A stretch of 64,000 nt of DNA from Culex pipiens pallens (taxonomy: Eukaryota; Arthropoda; Insecta; Diptera; Culicidae): NCBI RefSeq assembly GCF_016801865.2, contig NC_068937.1, positions 121,555,225-121,619,224 on the forward strand, given 5' to 3'. Shown one piece after another: positions 12,306 through 24,628 of the stretch. The translations under genes were made by a program, and so were the position numbers. The notes beneath the pieces are model-generated. The model had not been told where the DNA came from and did not search any database. It saw nothing but the letters and a program-made list of their open reading frames with translations. The number at the start of each line of letters is the position of its first letter. Position 1 is the first letter of the stretch.

Positions 12306-15300
12306 CTACGAACTCTTGGCCGCGGCGATTCGCTTCTTGGCAAAGTACTGGTACAGTCCGATGAACGAAGAAACCGTGCCGATGAGGCCGACCTGCCACG
12401 ACTCGAACCGGCCACCCCAGAGCATTCCCGAGGGGAGGGTACTTCCGGCGTGCACCAGGTCAAGCGAGAGGCGCACGATCGAGATGAGCTCCATGCGTTG
12501 CTTCACGTGCAGCATCCGGAGGGCGTGGCTGGAATTTAAAGATGTTTTGTTGATAAATATGGCTAATTTTCGAGTTAGTGCCAGATTGCAGTTTCTACCT
12601 AGACTCATTTTCCGGTTTGTTGATGTGCGTTTTGTGCTGCTCCATGACCGTGTAACTTCGAATCGTTCTGAAAAAGTAAAATTATGCTAAAAAAATCGCT
12701 AAGCTCAATAAGAAGCTGGCTACGAAAAGTTGAGTAGGATCCTAGAGCACAATGATAATTTTTTTGAACAACGATTACGATAGAAAGGAAGCCAAAAAAA
12801 AAACAAAACTATGCAGCGGGCCAAGAAAGAGTTATAGAAGTTTTTGACCCCCTTAAAATTATGGTTATCAAGCTCAAAAGGAATATTTTCTTGTCACAGT
12901 ATCATGCTCAAAACCAAGTGCTGGGCCATTTTTAAGCAAACCGCGACAAAAACATGATTTCAATTAATTTATTTATGTAAACAAACCATCGTCTTAAAAG
13001 CCTTTAGGAGGTATTAGACTACGGCAAACGAACAAAATTGCACTTTTTGACAGTTTGCCTGCCTTTGTTTGCAGAAACGTCAGCATGCATACATTTTGCT
13101 TTGTTTGCGACTCGCGAGTTTGCCGCAAACAAGTTTGCGAGTTTGGCAAACTGTCAATCACGAAAAAGTGCGAGTTTGTTTGTTTGTCATAGTGTAGTAC
13201 CTCCTTTATGTTTGAATGATTTTGTTCGGCCTAGAAGCTTCATTTGATCTATGATAAAACTTATCATTCCAGTGATTAATTTAATTAGAGAAGCTTAATC
13301 AAGTGATATAAAATAATCGATAAAGCGGCACGCTTGGTAACAAATCGATGGTAACATTTCAAAAGGCATCATGTACATTTTGACACTTTCTGGGTTATTG
13401 CATATTCTAAAAGTACTCCTAATAAGCTACCTCTCCACCAAAAATGAGCAAAAGTTACTTCAGTAAAGTCTGTTTAATCATGATTTTAAATAAAGTAACA
13501 TAAACAAAATCTCTGCCATCAGCAGTCCCTGTTTATATAGCCCTGTCAACCTGTCAAACAAAAGACTACATAAACCTCGTGACGAAAAAAAAGCATCATG
13601 AACAAAGCGCCATGTACATTCGGCGAAGAAAAACGAATCATAACAAAGCGTCCCCCTCAATGACAGCAGGGTGATATAGACGTTGGTGATTTCAAAAGAA
13701 GTTATGTTTGTTTTTCTTAAATAAAACGACGGAAATAATGTTTTATTGAATTTGGATGATCAAGTATCAATGAAAGCAACGTTTTTCATCGTTTGTTATT
13801 ATCAGAACATCTTATTTTGCTTTTATATTAAAATGGGAATTGAAAACGGATCTCAACATTCAAATGCGTTTTTCTCAAAACGCATGGTTTGTACATGATG
13901 CTTTTTGAAATGTTGGCGTCGAAATGTCCGATATCAAATGTCAGCAGACCTTTGCATTGCGAGATTCTTTTCATCATTATCACCCACGCTCTAATCTATC
14001 GTGAAATTATCAACACTTTTTGGTAGCGTCGTTTGCTTGCGATATGGTCCTCGTCTCAGTCAGTTCTGTTCAAAGTTCGCTGGAACGGAAGCCGATGTCG
14101 ATTCTTATGAATGAATCTAATGTAAATAGTAAAACGAAACTACTGCCATTTTGTAACCATCAAATATTTACACCTCGGCAAACAGTTCAAACAAAATACT
14201 CAACTCTTGTTTGAGCTCGCGTCAGAGTGCAGAGTTTGAGGTGGTTTGAGCAAACAAGCCGCAATTAGGGCGTCCAATTTTCCCGGGTTTTGAATTTCCC
14301 GGGAAACGGGAAAAATATTTTTGGAATCCCGGGATTTCCCGGGATCCCGGGAAATTTTTGAATCAGTAATAAAATCTATGTTTCATTATATTTGTTATGT
14401 TTTCATCATTGAATTAGCTTAATAATATCAAATGGTTATAATCCTCACTTCAATCTAAACAAAGACGACAGTTTTAAAATAGCCTAAAAGAATTTTTTTT
14501 TGTCTTTGTGGTGTTTAGGATTTTATATCAACTACTATTTTTAATTCCAGTATGATTAATCATTTTTTTATTTGCGAATCAAATTACATAATTCTTTTTT
14601 TTGAAAAGGTCCAATAAGCTTTTGTTTTCCATATGTTTATAGGACCTATTCAAAAAAAACTTTGGAATTCTTTCATATTTTTTTTCTTTTATATATATTT
14701 TATATGACATGACTAAAACAGCTAGAAAACAAACAACGACAATAAATAAAATGATACCAGTCAATGTAAAATTTTAGATAAGTTTTGAATTCATTGTTTT
14801 ATATAAAACATATTTTACAAATTATCTTCAAGTTACTACCGCCAACCGAGGGAAAATCAGAACTACAGTCTAAATAGGTACAGGAGATTTTAGAGCAATA
14901 CATTTAGAAGTACAAATTGTTTTGTTCTGTTACTGTTTCAACCGAAGTAATCCAAAACGTCATGCAAATATTTTTTGCTTTAATAGCTGTATTTATTCGT
15001 TACATTTGTACGTATTTGCCCTAGATGCCGGTGTTTGATTATAAATAATTTGATATGAGATTGTTTTTTTTTTAATTTAAAATCGAAAATATACGTAAAT
15101 ATATCCAGTTTTTCAAAAAAATAAAATAATAGAGAAAAAAATGTAAAGCACTAGGCATTTTGCGGACCTGGTAATTCAAATTATAATATTTTTTCCTTAA
15201 ATGCCAATTTAATGCTGAGATTTGCTGAATACAAATTTTAATTCATTTTATTGTTCTACTATTTTCACAACCAAATCTGAATTTCCAGACTAAAATATGA

Positions 15301-16541
15301 TATTTTTTTCAATTTCGGGAATTCCCGGGACAAATTATAGAAAATCCCGGGATTCGGGAATTCCCGGTTTAGGAAAAATCCCGGGATTTTTGTCCCGGGA
15401 ATTCCCGGGATGGACGCACTAGCCGCAATCATTTCGAGCGTCTATTTTTTGCCTGAAACGGCGCGTGCTCACTAATTCCATCAGCTCTTTTTCCGTTTCC
15501 GACAAAACGACACTTAAGACACCCCGCGAGATAAGATTATGTCTGTCCCCGGATTTGAACTGTTATCCGCACCCGACTTTCAGGTTTTAAGATAAACGGC
15601 TACTAATAAAATCGCCAAAGCCGATAATGGCAACAACAACAACAAAAATGTTTAATTAAACTCACTTCATCAGGTTCAGATAGATTGAGGCGACCCAGAA
15701 GACGGAATTGATTGTGTCCCACCGGTCCGGATTTTTGACCTGCAGCAGCTTGTACTCGATCATCCAGCAGATTTTGTCCACCGGGTAGTAGACGTGATCG
15801 ATCATGTTTGTAATGAACCCGATTAATCCCATAATGCGGTCCGGTTCCTAGAGAAAATAGATTGAATTTTGTAATTTTGTAAAAATATGTGTATTTTAAT
15901 TTTTCCGTGCAGTGACAGCTAATAGCCAGAACTGTCAATATACACGTTTATAAAGAATTAAAAATATTTGAGCTATGCTCAACCCACAGGCTTGTTTTTT
16001 GCTAAAAACTTTAGGCGATGATTTGCAGAACAAACCAAGCTAAGAAAAAAAATCAAACCTTCGCGCCGGTTCCATAGTTCAGCGAGTACGCCAGCATTGG
16101 CAAATCGTCAAACAACCGGAGGGTGGCCCTCGTTTGGGACATTTTGGAGCTGAAAATGGCCAACTTTTTCGAAAAATCCGGATCCTTGTTCACGTACAGC
16201 CCGGCGGCCAGCTTGGTTGTGTAGCATAGTGTTCGCACGATCTGAAATTATTATAAAAATAAAGGTTAAATTCGAACCCGGAAGACGAAGATCATCGACA
16301 AAACTAGTTTTTTTTTTCTTTAGTTGTTGTCTTGTTTGAACTTGATCTCGTTTAACGTGTTGCAGCATTGTTGAGTTTGTGCTTTGTTGTGTAAGTGATG
16401 TGTGTAGAATTTGAGCGAAAGTGAAAGTGGTTCCCCCACTCGTATGGGTTCGACAGGCTACGTGGAACCTGTGCTACGTACCTTGTCCCGTCCAGTGTAG
16501 GTATCCAGCATATCACAAATCTCGTTCATTGCTTTTTCCAT
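12306..16541 (-). CDS. PEX11G: Peroxisomal membrane protein 11 gamma (PEX11G/Pex11c), five exons
   Basis: PEX11 proteins sit in the peroxisomal membrane and promote elongation and division. Exons on the minus strand: 16541-16482, 16241-16059, 15847-15666, 12667-12599 and 12528-12306. All introns have GT-AG ends and phases join without a break, giving 238 residues, close to the human PEX11G length of 241. The start MEKAMNEICDMLDTYTGRDK ends exon 1. Family signatures are TGRDK-IVRTLCY near residue 20, TRATLRLFDDLPML around 55-68, and a C-terminal LWGGRFESWQVGLIGT hydrophobic segment, matching the gamma branch. The third intron is about 3 kb and holds two MITEs (13006 and 14266). Ending AAKSS then TAG at 12308-12306. 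The C-terminus is lysine/alanine-rich. The 5' UTR and promoter were not identified. The small 69-nt exon 4 is supported by phase and splice sites only. Confidence 0.9.
13006..13205. mobile_element. 200-bp MITE, AGGAGGTATTAG family, in PEX11G intron 3
   Basis: It opens AGGAGGTATTAGACTA and closes TAGTGTAGTACCTCCT, imperfect inverted repeats, with internal GTTTGCGAGTTTG repeats. It is the least interrupted family member here and serves as the reference for the broken copy at 36376. A clean long duplication is not seen at its ends. Confidence 0.65.
14266..15421. mobile_element. 1156-bp hAT-like MITE, copy 1, in PEX11G intron 3
   Basis: GCCGCAAT is duplicated at 14258-14265 and 15422-15429, an exact 8-bp target-site duplication. 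The ends TAGGGCGTCC and GGACGCACTA are inverted repeats of the TAGNG type seen in hAT elements. Just inside both ends are clusters of CCCGGG-containing palindromes such as TCCCGGGAATTCCCGGGA. The interior is AT-rich with no transposase. A second copy lies at 19102-20269. Copy 1 carries an extra stretch near 14590-14655 (GGTCCAATAAGC...TATAGGACC) lacking in copy 2. Confidence 0.85.
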
Positions 16542-17588
16542 TTTGACAAGCTTTTCTGTTGTCGCTAGTCTCACTCAAGTGTGTAGTTCTATTTGTTTGA
16601 ACAATGATTGCATCAAAAGGTCACAACTTCATCAGAGCACACACAAAAAACTTATTTTCTGCGTACAATCATACCATAAATAATTCCGCGAATATAATTA
16701 CGAGCTACCCTGAGAACCTGAAGACCACCGCGAAACGACTGATTTGGCAAAAGGATAATAGTCACATTTCTTTGCCCAGAAATGTTTACCACCTCATTGA
16801 TAATAAATGCACCACCACGAATGTTACGGTACGTACCGTTGGATATTACTTGTCAATGAAGGATTAGCCGTGCGAGCTGGTGTGAGTGAGTGTCGTTCAA
16901 CAGAGGGAATCAGTCACGATGTCGCGCAACCCGTGAAATTTTAAGCAAACTTATATGAAAATTCTTGAAAAATTAAAAAAAAAATCAAAAAAAAAAATCT
17001 ATTTCAACATCAACCCAGACATGGCAAATTTTGGAACATCACAAAAACGCAAATAAATTTAACTTGAAGCAATATCAATGGTTTAAAAAACTTTTTGAGT
17101 TAAGAATGTGCAGCTCACAATGCCACACCTTTTGACCTTCACAGATCCCCAAAATTCGATTTCAATCCTGATATATTCAACGAAAACAGTAAAAAACTCC
17201 GTGCATTTTTGTCACTTTTCATATGAAAAAAGTTTCAATCTTGTCGTGCTATCTTGACACAGCCTGAAAATTGATGTAAGTGCGACAACTGGCCAAAGGG
17301 ATTTCAGGTCAGAACGCGTTTGACACAAGTACGAGCTCGACTACCGTAAACATTTGTAATTATAACTCGGGACTCCGGCAACCAAATTCAACCAAACTTC
17401 CGGACGATGCACAGAATGATCGACCACACAAAACGTGTTTGTTATTGTTTACTTCGCGTGCTCTCGTTTTTGTTTATTCAAGGTCAAACATTAAAACGCG
17501 TTTTTCTCGGAATGTAAAAAAGCGACGTACGACAAGTTAGCACGACGGCGTCGAAATAAAAGCGAGCAAGCAACTCTCCATTGTTGAT
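16542..17588. other. Upstream region of PEX11G
   Basis: No gene recognised. It should hold the PEX11G promoter and 5' UTR, but no TATA box or clear initiator could be assigned. Confidence 0.4.
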
Positions 17589-19101
17589 CAGGGTGGCCAC
17601 CTCGGGAAAAAACCGGGAAAACCGGGAAATACCCGGGAATTTATTCCACCGGGAGAAAACCGGGAAAAACTCGGGAATTCGACTGACAAACCGGGAAAAT
17701 ATTTTAAGTTTAGTTAAAATTCAACAAATTCCTCTTAAATGACTTCAACGTATACTTTTCTCTAATAGAATATTATTCTAGTTATTCTAAATGAAGAATT
17801 CGGGAAAATAATGTTTGAATTTGTGTAATAGACTCAAGCTACTACGCTTTGGTTTTTTTTTTACTTCTGTTGAGTATTCCATGATATATTTCTTTGGCGA
17901 GGGGGGAGAAGCAACTACGAATACCACCGGACCCGGTTTAAAAAACAAATGTTGATAAGCTACATTTTTTCCGATCAAGATCGCGGTTCAATAGAAAATT
18001 TACTCAGCGCTACGATTTTTGAAATCTTATTTCAATAAGTATTGAATTTCATAAGCACAATAAACAATTTATTTTTGTTTTATTATGTTATCAATATCAA
18101 CTTGAGGGTGCACAGCAGCCAAGGAAGTTGTTGTCTTTTTATTCCAAAATTGTCAAACTTACGGATTTAACCTAGGATTTAACCCTTCAACAATATGATT
18201 GTAAATAGAGTCAAAATCTGCCTTATTTTTTTCTAGGCAGTAACTTTAGGGAATAAATAACCGATAGTTCCCATAATTTCGAAGATACTAAAATTTGCGT
18301 ACCGAAAATCGTGGTGCAAAAAGCTTAGCTTGATGTGCGCCGTTAAAAATAAGAATATAGTTCAGACTCGACTTTATCCGAAGGCCTCGGAAAAAAATAA
18401 AAAAATATAAATATTGAAATAAAAAGCCACAGTTTCAACATTTGCATGGAAAAAGTGTTTTAAAATGCATTTTACACTAGTTCAATTGTTTTGCAATCAT
18501 TAGTTTTCGAATAATGTAAAATTTGACGAAAACATAAATTTTAGCGAAAAAAATAATAAACATCGAAAATTTTCAAAAAATCAAATGATTTTTAAATCAA
18601 CCCAAACATGCTAAAAATGATTCTGAACGCTGGTAAATGGATTTAAAATTGATTTCAGTTGGTTCCACTTAAATTTTCATTATAATTTTGAAGTTTTTTG
18701 AAAAAAAAAATTTTGACCCCTGATTTTTCGGGCCAATTTTGAAGCGGGGAGAAAAAAACTTTAAATAAAATTTGTACCTGTCAAACAAATTATTAAGGAC
18801 AAATTGCTATGAAACTTTGTGCTTGTAAATAATAAAAAAATATACAAATTGAATTTACAAGCCTAGGTTTCAACATTTGGATGAAAAAAGCTTTTTAAAA
18901 TGCCTTTTACAGGCGTACAGTTGCTTTCCAATCATTAGACATAAACTTTGAAAAATATTTGCAACGGCCTAATTCTCATCTAAAAATTCCGTAAAAAAAG
19001 ATTAACTGAATTTTGACTGTTTCGGTTGTGTTGTTCAGAAAATCGTAGCACGGTCAATTTATTTTTTACCATTCTGTGTTACTCAAAAATTTAAAAACAT
19101 C

Positions 19102-20269
19102 TAGGGCGTCCAATTTTCCCGGGTTTTGAATTTCCCGGGAAACGGGAAAAATATTTTTGGAATCCCGGGAATTCCCGGGATCCCGGGAAATTTTTTCATC
19201 AGTAATAAAATCTATGATTTCATTATATTTGTTATGTTTTCAAGCTCTAAATCATAGAATTAGCTAATTAATATTAAATCTGCACTTCAATCTAAACAAG
19301 GATGACAGTTTTTAAATAGCCTAAAAAAGATATTATTAATTGTATTTTTTTGTTCTTTGTGGTGATTTGGATTATAAATCAAGTACAATTTTTAAGTCCA
19401 ATGTGATTCAATTTTTTTGATTTGCTTATCAAATTACATAAGTCTTTTATATTTTTTTTCTTTTACATATATTTTTATATGACATGACTAAAACAACTTA
19501 AAAAATTCTTTTATATGTCTAAAAAACAAAAAACGACAGCAAATAAAATGATGCCAGTCAATATAAAATTTTAATAAGTTTTTAAATCATTGTTTTATAT
19601 AAAACATATTTTACAAATTATTTTCAAGTTACTACCGCCAACCGAGGGAAAATCAGGACTACAGTCTGAATAGGTACAGGAGATTTTAGAGCAATACATT
19701 TGGAAGTCGGTGTTTGTTGATTGTTTTGTTCTGTTTCTGTTTTAACCGAAGTCATCCAATTCATTATGCAATTATTTTTTACTTAAATAGCTGTCTTTAT
19801 TCGTTACATTTGCCCCAGCTGCCGGTGTTTGATTTAAAAATAATTTAATATGAGATTGGTTTTTCAAATTAAAAATCTAAAATATACGTAAATATATCCA
19901 GTCTTTCAAAAAAAATAAAAGAGAAAAAATTTAAAGCGCTAGGCATTTTGCGGACCTATTAATTCATACTATAATATTTTTTCCCAAAAAGCCAAATTAA
20001 TGCTGATATTTGCCTAATACACTTTTTAATTCTTTTATCGATTACTAAGTATTCAACTGTTCATCTATTTTAATGCATCTTATCGATTACTTAGTATTCC
20101 ACTGATCTACTATTTTCACAACCAAATCTGAATTTCCAGACCAAAACATGTTTTTTTCAATTTCGGGAATTCCCGGGACAAATTATAGAAAATCCCGGGA
20201 TTCGGGAATTCCCGGTTTTGGAAAAATCCCGGGATTTTTGTCCCGGGAATTCCCGGGATGGACGCACTA
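19102..20269. mobile_element. 1168-bp hAT-like MITE, copy 2, nested
   Basis: AAAACATC is duplicated at 19094-19101 and 20270-20277. Ends TAGGGCGTCC and GGACGCACTA are identical to copy 1 (14266-15421), and most of the interior is collinear with it. Copy 2 has a 45-bp-period duplication around ATCGATTAC (about 20037 and 20082) not seen in copy 1. No coding capacity. Confidence 0.85.
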
Positions 20270-20524
20270 AAAACATCCAAACATGTTTATTTTTTCTTTT
20301 TTTTCAATAAATTTGGCACGGCTCATACAAAGGATGTATCGAGAATTATGTTTATGTTTGCGCGATCTGGGAGTCAAGATGAGGGGTTGAAGTACAGGCC
20401 AACTCAGAGGGTTTTTTTTTGACAGTTACATTTTTTCTAGAAATCATCTCATCAATACCTAAATCCTTGCCGAAGATACTAAACAGATTAGCAGAAAATG
20501 TTTTAAGTTAACGATTGTTTAAAT

Positions 20525-21699
20525 CCCTGGGCCTTGTAAAGTCAAGGGGCATGATTTGATCCTAGTGCATTAGTTAAAATTTGGGTATACATTCTTTTTT
20601 ATAAGCACTATGGACACCACTTCATGCTACGAGAACTCGCTTTGCCGCAGCCCCAGGGCTTAAGCGTTGACCGATAAGCTGTCTTCGTGAACTAGGTAGT
20701 TCTCCGATAGTGAAAATATCACAATTGCACAAGACACCGCTGCTTCTGTGACTTTTTCACTATCACAAGGTGGGATTTAGGTTGGGTCTTCAGGATAGAA
20801 CAATTGATTTGTTGCTTAGCATTAGCAGCAGCCCCAGGGCTTAAGCGTTGACCGATAAGCTGTCTTCGTGAACTAGGTAGTTCTCCGATAGTGAAAATAT
20901 CACAATTGCACAAGACACCGCTGCTTCTGTGACTTTTTCACTATCACAATGTGGGATTTAGGTTGGGTCTTCAGGATAGTACAATTGATTTGTTGCTTAG
21001 CATTAGCATTTAAAATAAATCTGTATGCTTTCCAAATCTATTTGATGATAAATTTAGTTGCAATTGTTAAGTTAGAGTAATGCTGTCAATAAACTTTGAT
21101 TGATGTTGAATACTAGGCATTCTTTTATGTCAAATTGTCCATAGAGTCTCGATCAATCAATAATGTAATGATATCGGACAAAATTCGTTGATCTGTTGAA
21201 CTAACGGTTTTCGGATTATGGTTGTATTGACCATTGTTGCGAATCGAGGAACTACGGATCTTTTGACGTAAATGGTCATTTCTTTTTCAAATCGCGATTT
21301 CTATCCTATTTGTATATCAGTTCACAAATTTTTATTGTTTTTTGATAGAAGTAGTACTGCAACAGTTAACGTTTAGTTTTGAACATTTAGTTTAGAGGAT
21401 TTTAGATTAAAATTTAGATTTTCAATCCAAAGTAGCTAGCAAATGAATATTTGGACTTATATGAATAATTGAACATTTTGGACTTATGAATAACACACAA
21501 CTGTGCATTTATTCTAGAGTCAGATCCATACAGCGTCAGTGTTTATTTGGTCGAAGTGTACTAATTCATTGGCAGATCTGATTCTAGTTGTAATGTACGA
21601 CAAGACTACTGACGGACGTGACAGGACGAGGGCCCAGTTTAGAGGTTTCAACATCAACGATGTGCGGCTGGACCACCCTACCAAAAAAAAAAAAAAAAA
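20525..21699 (+). mobile_element. Poly(A)-tailed retroposon with 18-bp target duplication
   Basis: GTTAACGATTGTTTAAAT is directly repeated at 20507-20524 and 21700-21717. The inserted segment ends in 17 A residues (21683-21699). Together these show target-primed reverse transcription, so it is a SINE or the 3' end of a non-LTR element. I see no reverse-transcriptase frame. It contains a 181-bp tandem duplication. Confidence 0.8.
20648..21009 (+). repeat. 181-bp unit, two tandem copies, inside the retroposon
   Basis: CAGCCCCAGGGCTTAAGCG starts at 20648 and again at 20829. The intervening 181 bp repeats almost without change, including the TTCTCCGATAGTGAAAATAT and GTTGGGTCTTCAGGATAG parts. Confidence 0.85.
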
Positions 21700-22282
21700 G
21701 TTAACGATTGTTTAAATATATGGCACTTTTTCTCTGGAAGAATCGTTCTTCTTGAATTTACAAAAGCTTTTTCAAAGAAAACTGAAGAGTATTTGCATAA
21801 ATGTTGTTGTCTTTTGCAAATATTTCCTACCCATACTCATACCCAACATTGTAAATGCTATTTCCTGCTTTCCAGTAATAATTTATGTAATTCTTAAAAA
21901 TTTAAGAATCAATAAAAAATCATTTTGTATTAAATAATACAAAATGTTTTTTTATTGATTTTAAGTTAAGAAAAATTGTGGAGCATGGAGATGATAAATC
22001 ACAAGCATTATGGAAATTAAGGATTTGGACTAAAAACTGTTAAAAACGGCTTCTTACATTTTGTACTCAATTTGGAAGCTTTCTTGAGAAATAAAAATAT
22101 TGAACCAAATGTATACGTTGTGTATGCGTTCAAAAAGTATTTTGATACTAACGTTAGTCTATAAAAAAAACATTGTAATTTGATTGAAAACTATATGGAA
22201 AAAATCCTTCAGGCCTCTGGAGAAAACCGGGAAAAAACCGGGAAATTTAAAATCCAAAATTGGTGGCCACCCTGTTGTTGAT

Positions 22283-23705
22283 ACATCTGAAAAAGTTGAT
22301 TTAATAGCGGAAAACGGCAAAAGTGATGAGAATTGAGAATTGAAAATCTGCAAATCTGGCATGTGAGCTCCACCCATCGTCACTCCAGTGTACCCGTTTC
22401 CCAGTCACGACTGGCTCGTTGATGTATATAGATATCTCGTTGACAAATTTAAAGTAGCTAAAAGTGATTAATTTCCGTTATATGTCTAGTAGATGACCGA
22501 AGATGTCAACATAAACCGTCCAATGTAGCCAACATCTTGACTTGGTTCGGTAAAGTTGATAAGGGGTAACTTAACTTTAAGAAAATGACCGTGACATCCA
22601 CCGTGAAAAACCTTTCGACGCCCCAGTCATGTGTCTTTGACGTTTTCCTTGGAGTTGTACATGCGATCAGAATGTGCCTCATCGACCAAAAGAAAGCAGA
22701 GGGTCGTGCACGGAGAAAAATGCCAATAATATCTTATGTACGCAGCCTTTTGAGTTTCGAGTTTGTTTTATAAAACAGCTGCATTACTTTTTTGTTTTAT
22801 TTGAACACATTTTTGCTAATTATATCCTATCTATCAGCGTACATACGGACGATTTCTGAATGAATTATTTTATTCTTCGTTGGATAAACAATACTAGAGC
22901 TTTGAGTAAAATCTACACATACTCATCAGATTTTTATTTGTAACAAATTACGTTCATTCATAGTCGTGGGACATACACAAATTTATCGCATACTGATTCT
23001 GACTGAAAATATTCCAAAAGCAGACAAAAATAAAAATGAGTAGTTCTCTACATTTTCGCAAATTATGCCGCGATTTTTAAATTTGTATTTTTTGATTTAG
23101 ATGAAACTTTGTCCATACATTCCATATCTCAAAAGAAGTAATTTTGCATCATATTTGCGTTTACTTCCAGCAAAAAGCCACAGTCAATTTAAAAAGGCGC
23201 AATTTTAGCAAATGTTCTCAAAAATTACCATGGTCGGGTTTTCATTGTTGAGAAGGAATTTTCTGATCGATTTGGTGTCTTCGGCAAAGTTGTGGGTTAT
23301 GATTAGGACATTTCGGAAAAAAAGGTACACGCCAAAATAAATTCGATTTTTTTATTTTACTTTTTATTACTAAACGTTGGATTCCCAAAATACATTTTTT
23401 CTAATTTTTTCGAAATTTTTTGATATATTTATGGGACTCAAAATGACATCTTTATCTTTTTTTTTAAATGAATAAAAAAGAAAAGAAAGCGAAAACATAT
23501 ATGCACCCAAAAGTTACTATAATTTTAGAACGCTAAATTTTACCAAAAAAATAAATAAAAAAAACCAATTCCATTCAATTTGTATTTTATTAGAATTCCC
23601 CTTGCAAACGAAAAAGTCATATATAAGTCATATAAGGAATTTCGGACATTTAATTTTGTCGGTACACCGTTTGGTCCAGCAAAGTATAAGTTTATAATAA
23701 ATAAT
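22283..23705. other. Intergenic AT-rich DNA
   Basis: No gene recognised. The phrase TTTGGTGTCTTCGGCAAAG at 23274-23292 belongs to the repeat that forms the foldback at 54.2-55.8 kb and recurs in part at 63.7 kb. Confidence 0.45.
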
Positions 23706-23711
23706 TTTATT
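23706..23711 (-). terminator. Candidate poly(A) signal of troponin T
   Basis: TTTATT on the + strand reads AATAAA on the gene strand, about 0.37 kb beyond the stop codon. Another such motif overlaps the stop itself (24082-24087) and is too close to be the main signal. Confidence 0.4.
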
Positions 23712-24082
23712 TTGTTTTTATAATGAGATTTTAAATAATAAAATAATCATTAAAATAATAAAGTTCATGAAAGATGTTAATTGAGATGATTCCAATCATT
23801 AGAAGTTGTAGATTTAGCTGTTGCTGCTGGTATTGCCGCCTCCGGTGGGAGGGACAGCAACGGCCAAAGCCGCCGCCACCCACCACCCACCACCATGTGT
23901 CCTTTCACTTTCACATCGTCATCATCATCACCGTCATGATTATCATTTGTTCTTGCTTGTTCTTTTCCTGCTGGACTCTTGCTGATTGGAGGAATAGAGT
24001 ATGGAAATGGTAGTAGAAAAATAATGCTCCCGACTTAATCAATAGCTCTAAAAGGAAACCGTTGATGATCGAAAATTTTAGT

Positions 24083-24628
24083 TTATTCTTCTTCCTCTTC
24101 TTCCTCCTCCTCCTCTTCTTCCTCCTCCTGTGGAAAAAGAGATGAAAAAAATGTTATTAGAAGTTGTTCAAAATATTGAATCATTGAATCAAGCTCAAAA
24201 TTGGTGAGTCTTTAAAAAAGGCTCAAAATTAGCAATTTCTCTTTTCTTGACGCATGATTTTTGCCGATTTACATAGATGTAGCTGTTTGAAACAAACATT
24301 GAGTATTAGAGTAACTCACCTCTTCTTCTTCCTCCTCTTCCTCCTCCTCCTGTGGAAAGAAAGAATAAAAATGGACACCGTTACTTGAAGTCGTTTAATA
24401 GGAGAATGGGCAAATTTGAAGCTGGACCACGAACTTGTTCACGAAAGAATGTTAACATTCCGGAACCGGTTACCGGTGGCCATTTGGGGACACTTCAAAC
24501 TTTAACTATCATAAACCCCTTCTCCTTTTCACTCGCTAATTCAAGGTTTAATCAAATTTCACAAGTACACTCAAAAAACCCATCATACTTACTTCTTCCT
24601 CCTCCTCCTCTTCCTCCTCTTCCTCGAC
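24083..24628 (-). repeat. Glutamate-only tail exons of troponin T
   Basis: Three phase-0 exons code for almost nothing but Glu: 24628-24593 (Val then 11 Glu), 24349-24320 (10 Glu) and 24127-24083 (14 Glu, stop). They are GAG/GAA mixtures, so this is not a simple trinucleotide expansion. Each has its own CCACAG acceptor. Arthropod troponin T is known for such an acidic C-terminal extension. Confidence 0.85.

Larger units (their letters stand above)
17589..22274. mobile_element. 4.7-kb non-autonomous hAT-like element with nested insertions
   Basis: CAGGGTGGCCACC at 17589-17601 is perfectly mirrored by GGTGGCCACCCTG at 22262-22274. TTGTTGAT is duplicated at 17581-17588 and 22275-22282. A CAGGG terminus with an 8-bp duplication is typical of hAT elements. 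Both subterminal regions carry repeated CCGGGAAA motifs. No transposase-size reading frame exists, so it is non-autonomous. About half of its length is later insertions: a 1168-bp hAT-like MITE (19102-20269) and a 1175-bp poly(A) retroposon (20525-21699). Confidence 0.8.

Noticed and set aside
23774..24013. 79-codon + strand frame near the troponin T 3' end
   Set aside because: Low-complexity His/Ile content, antisense to the probable troponin T 3' UTR, no domain.
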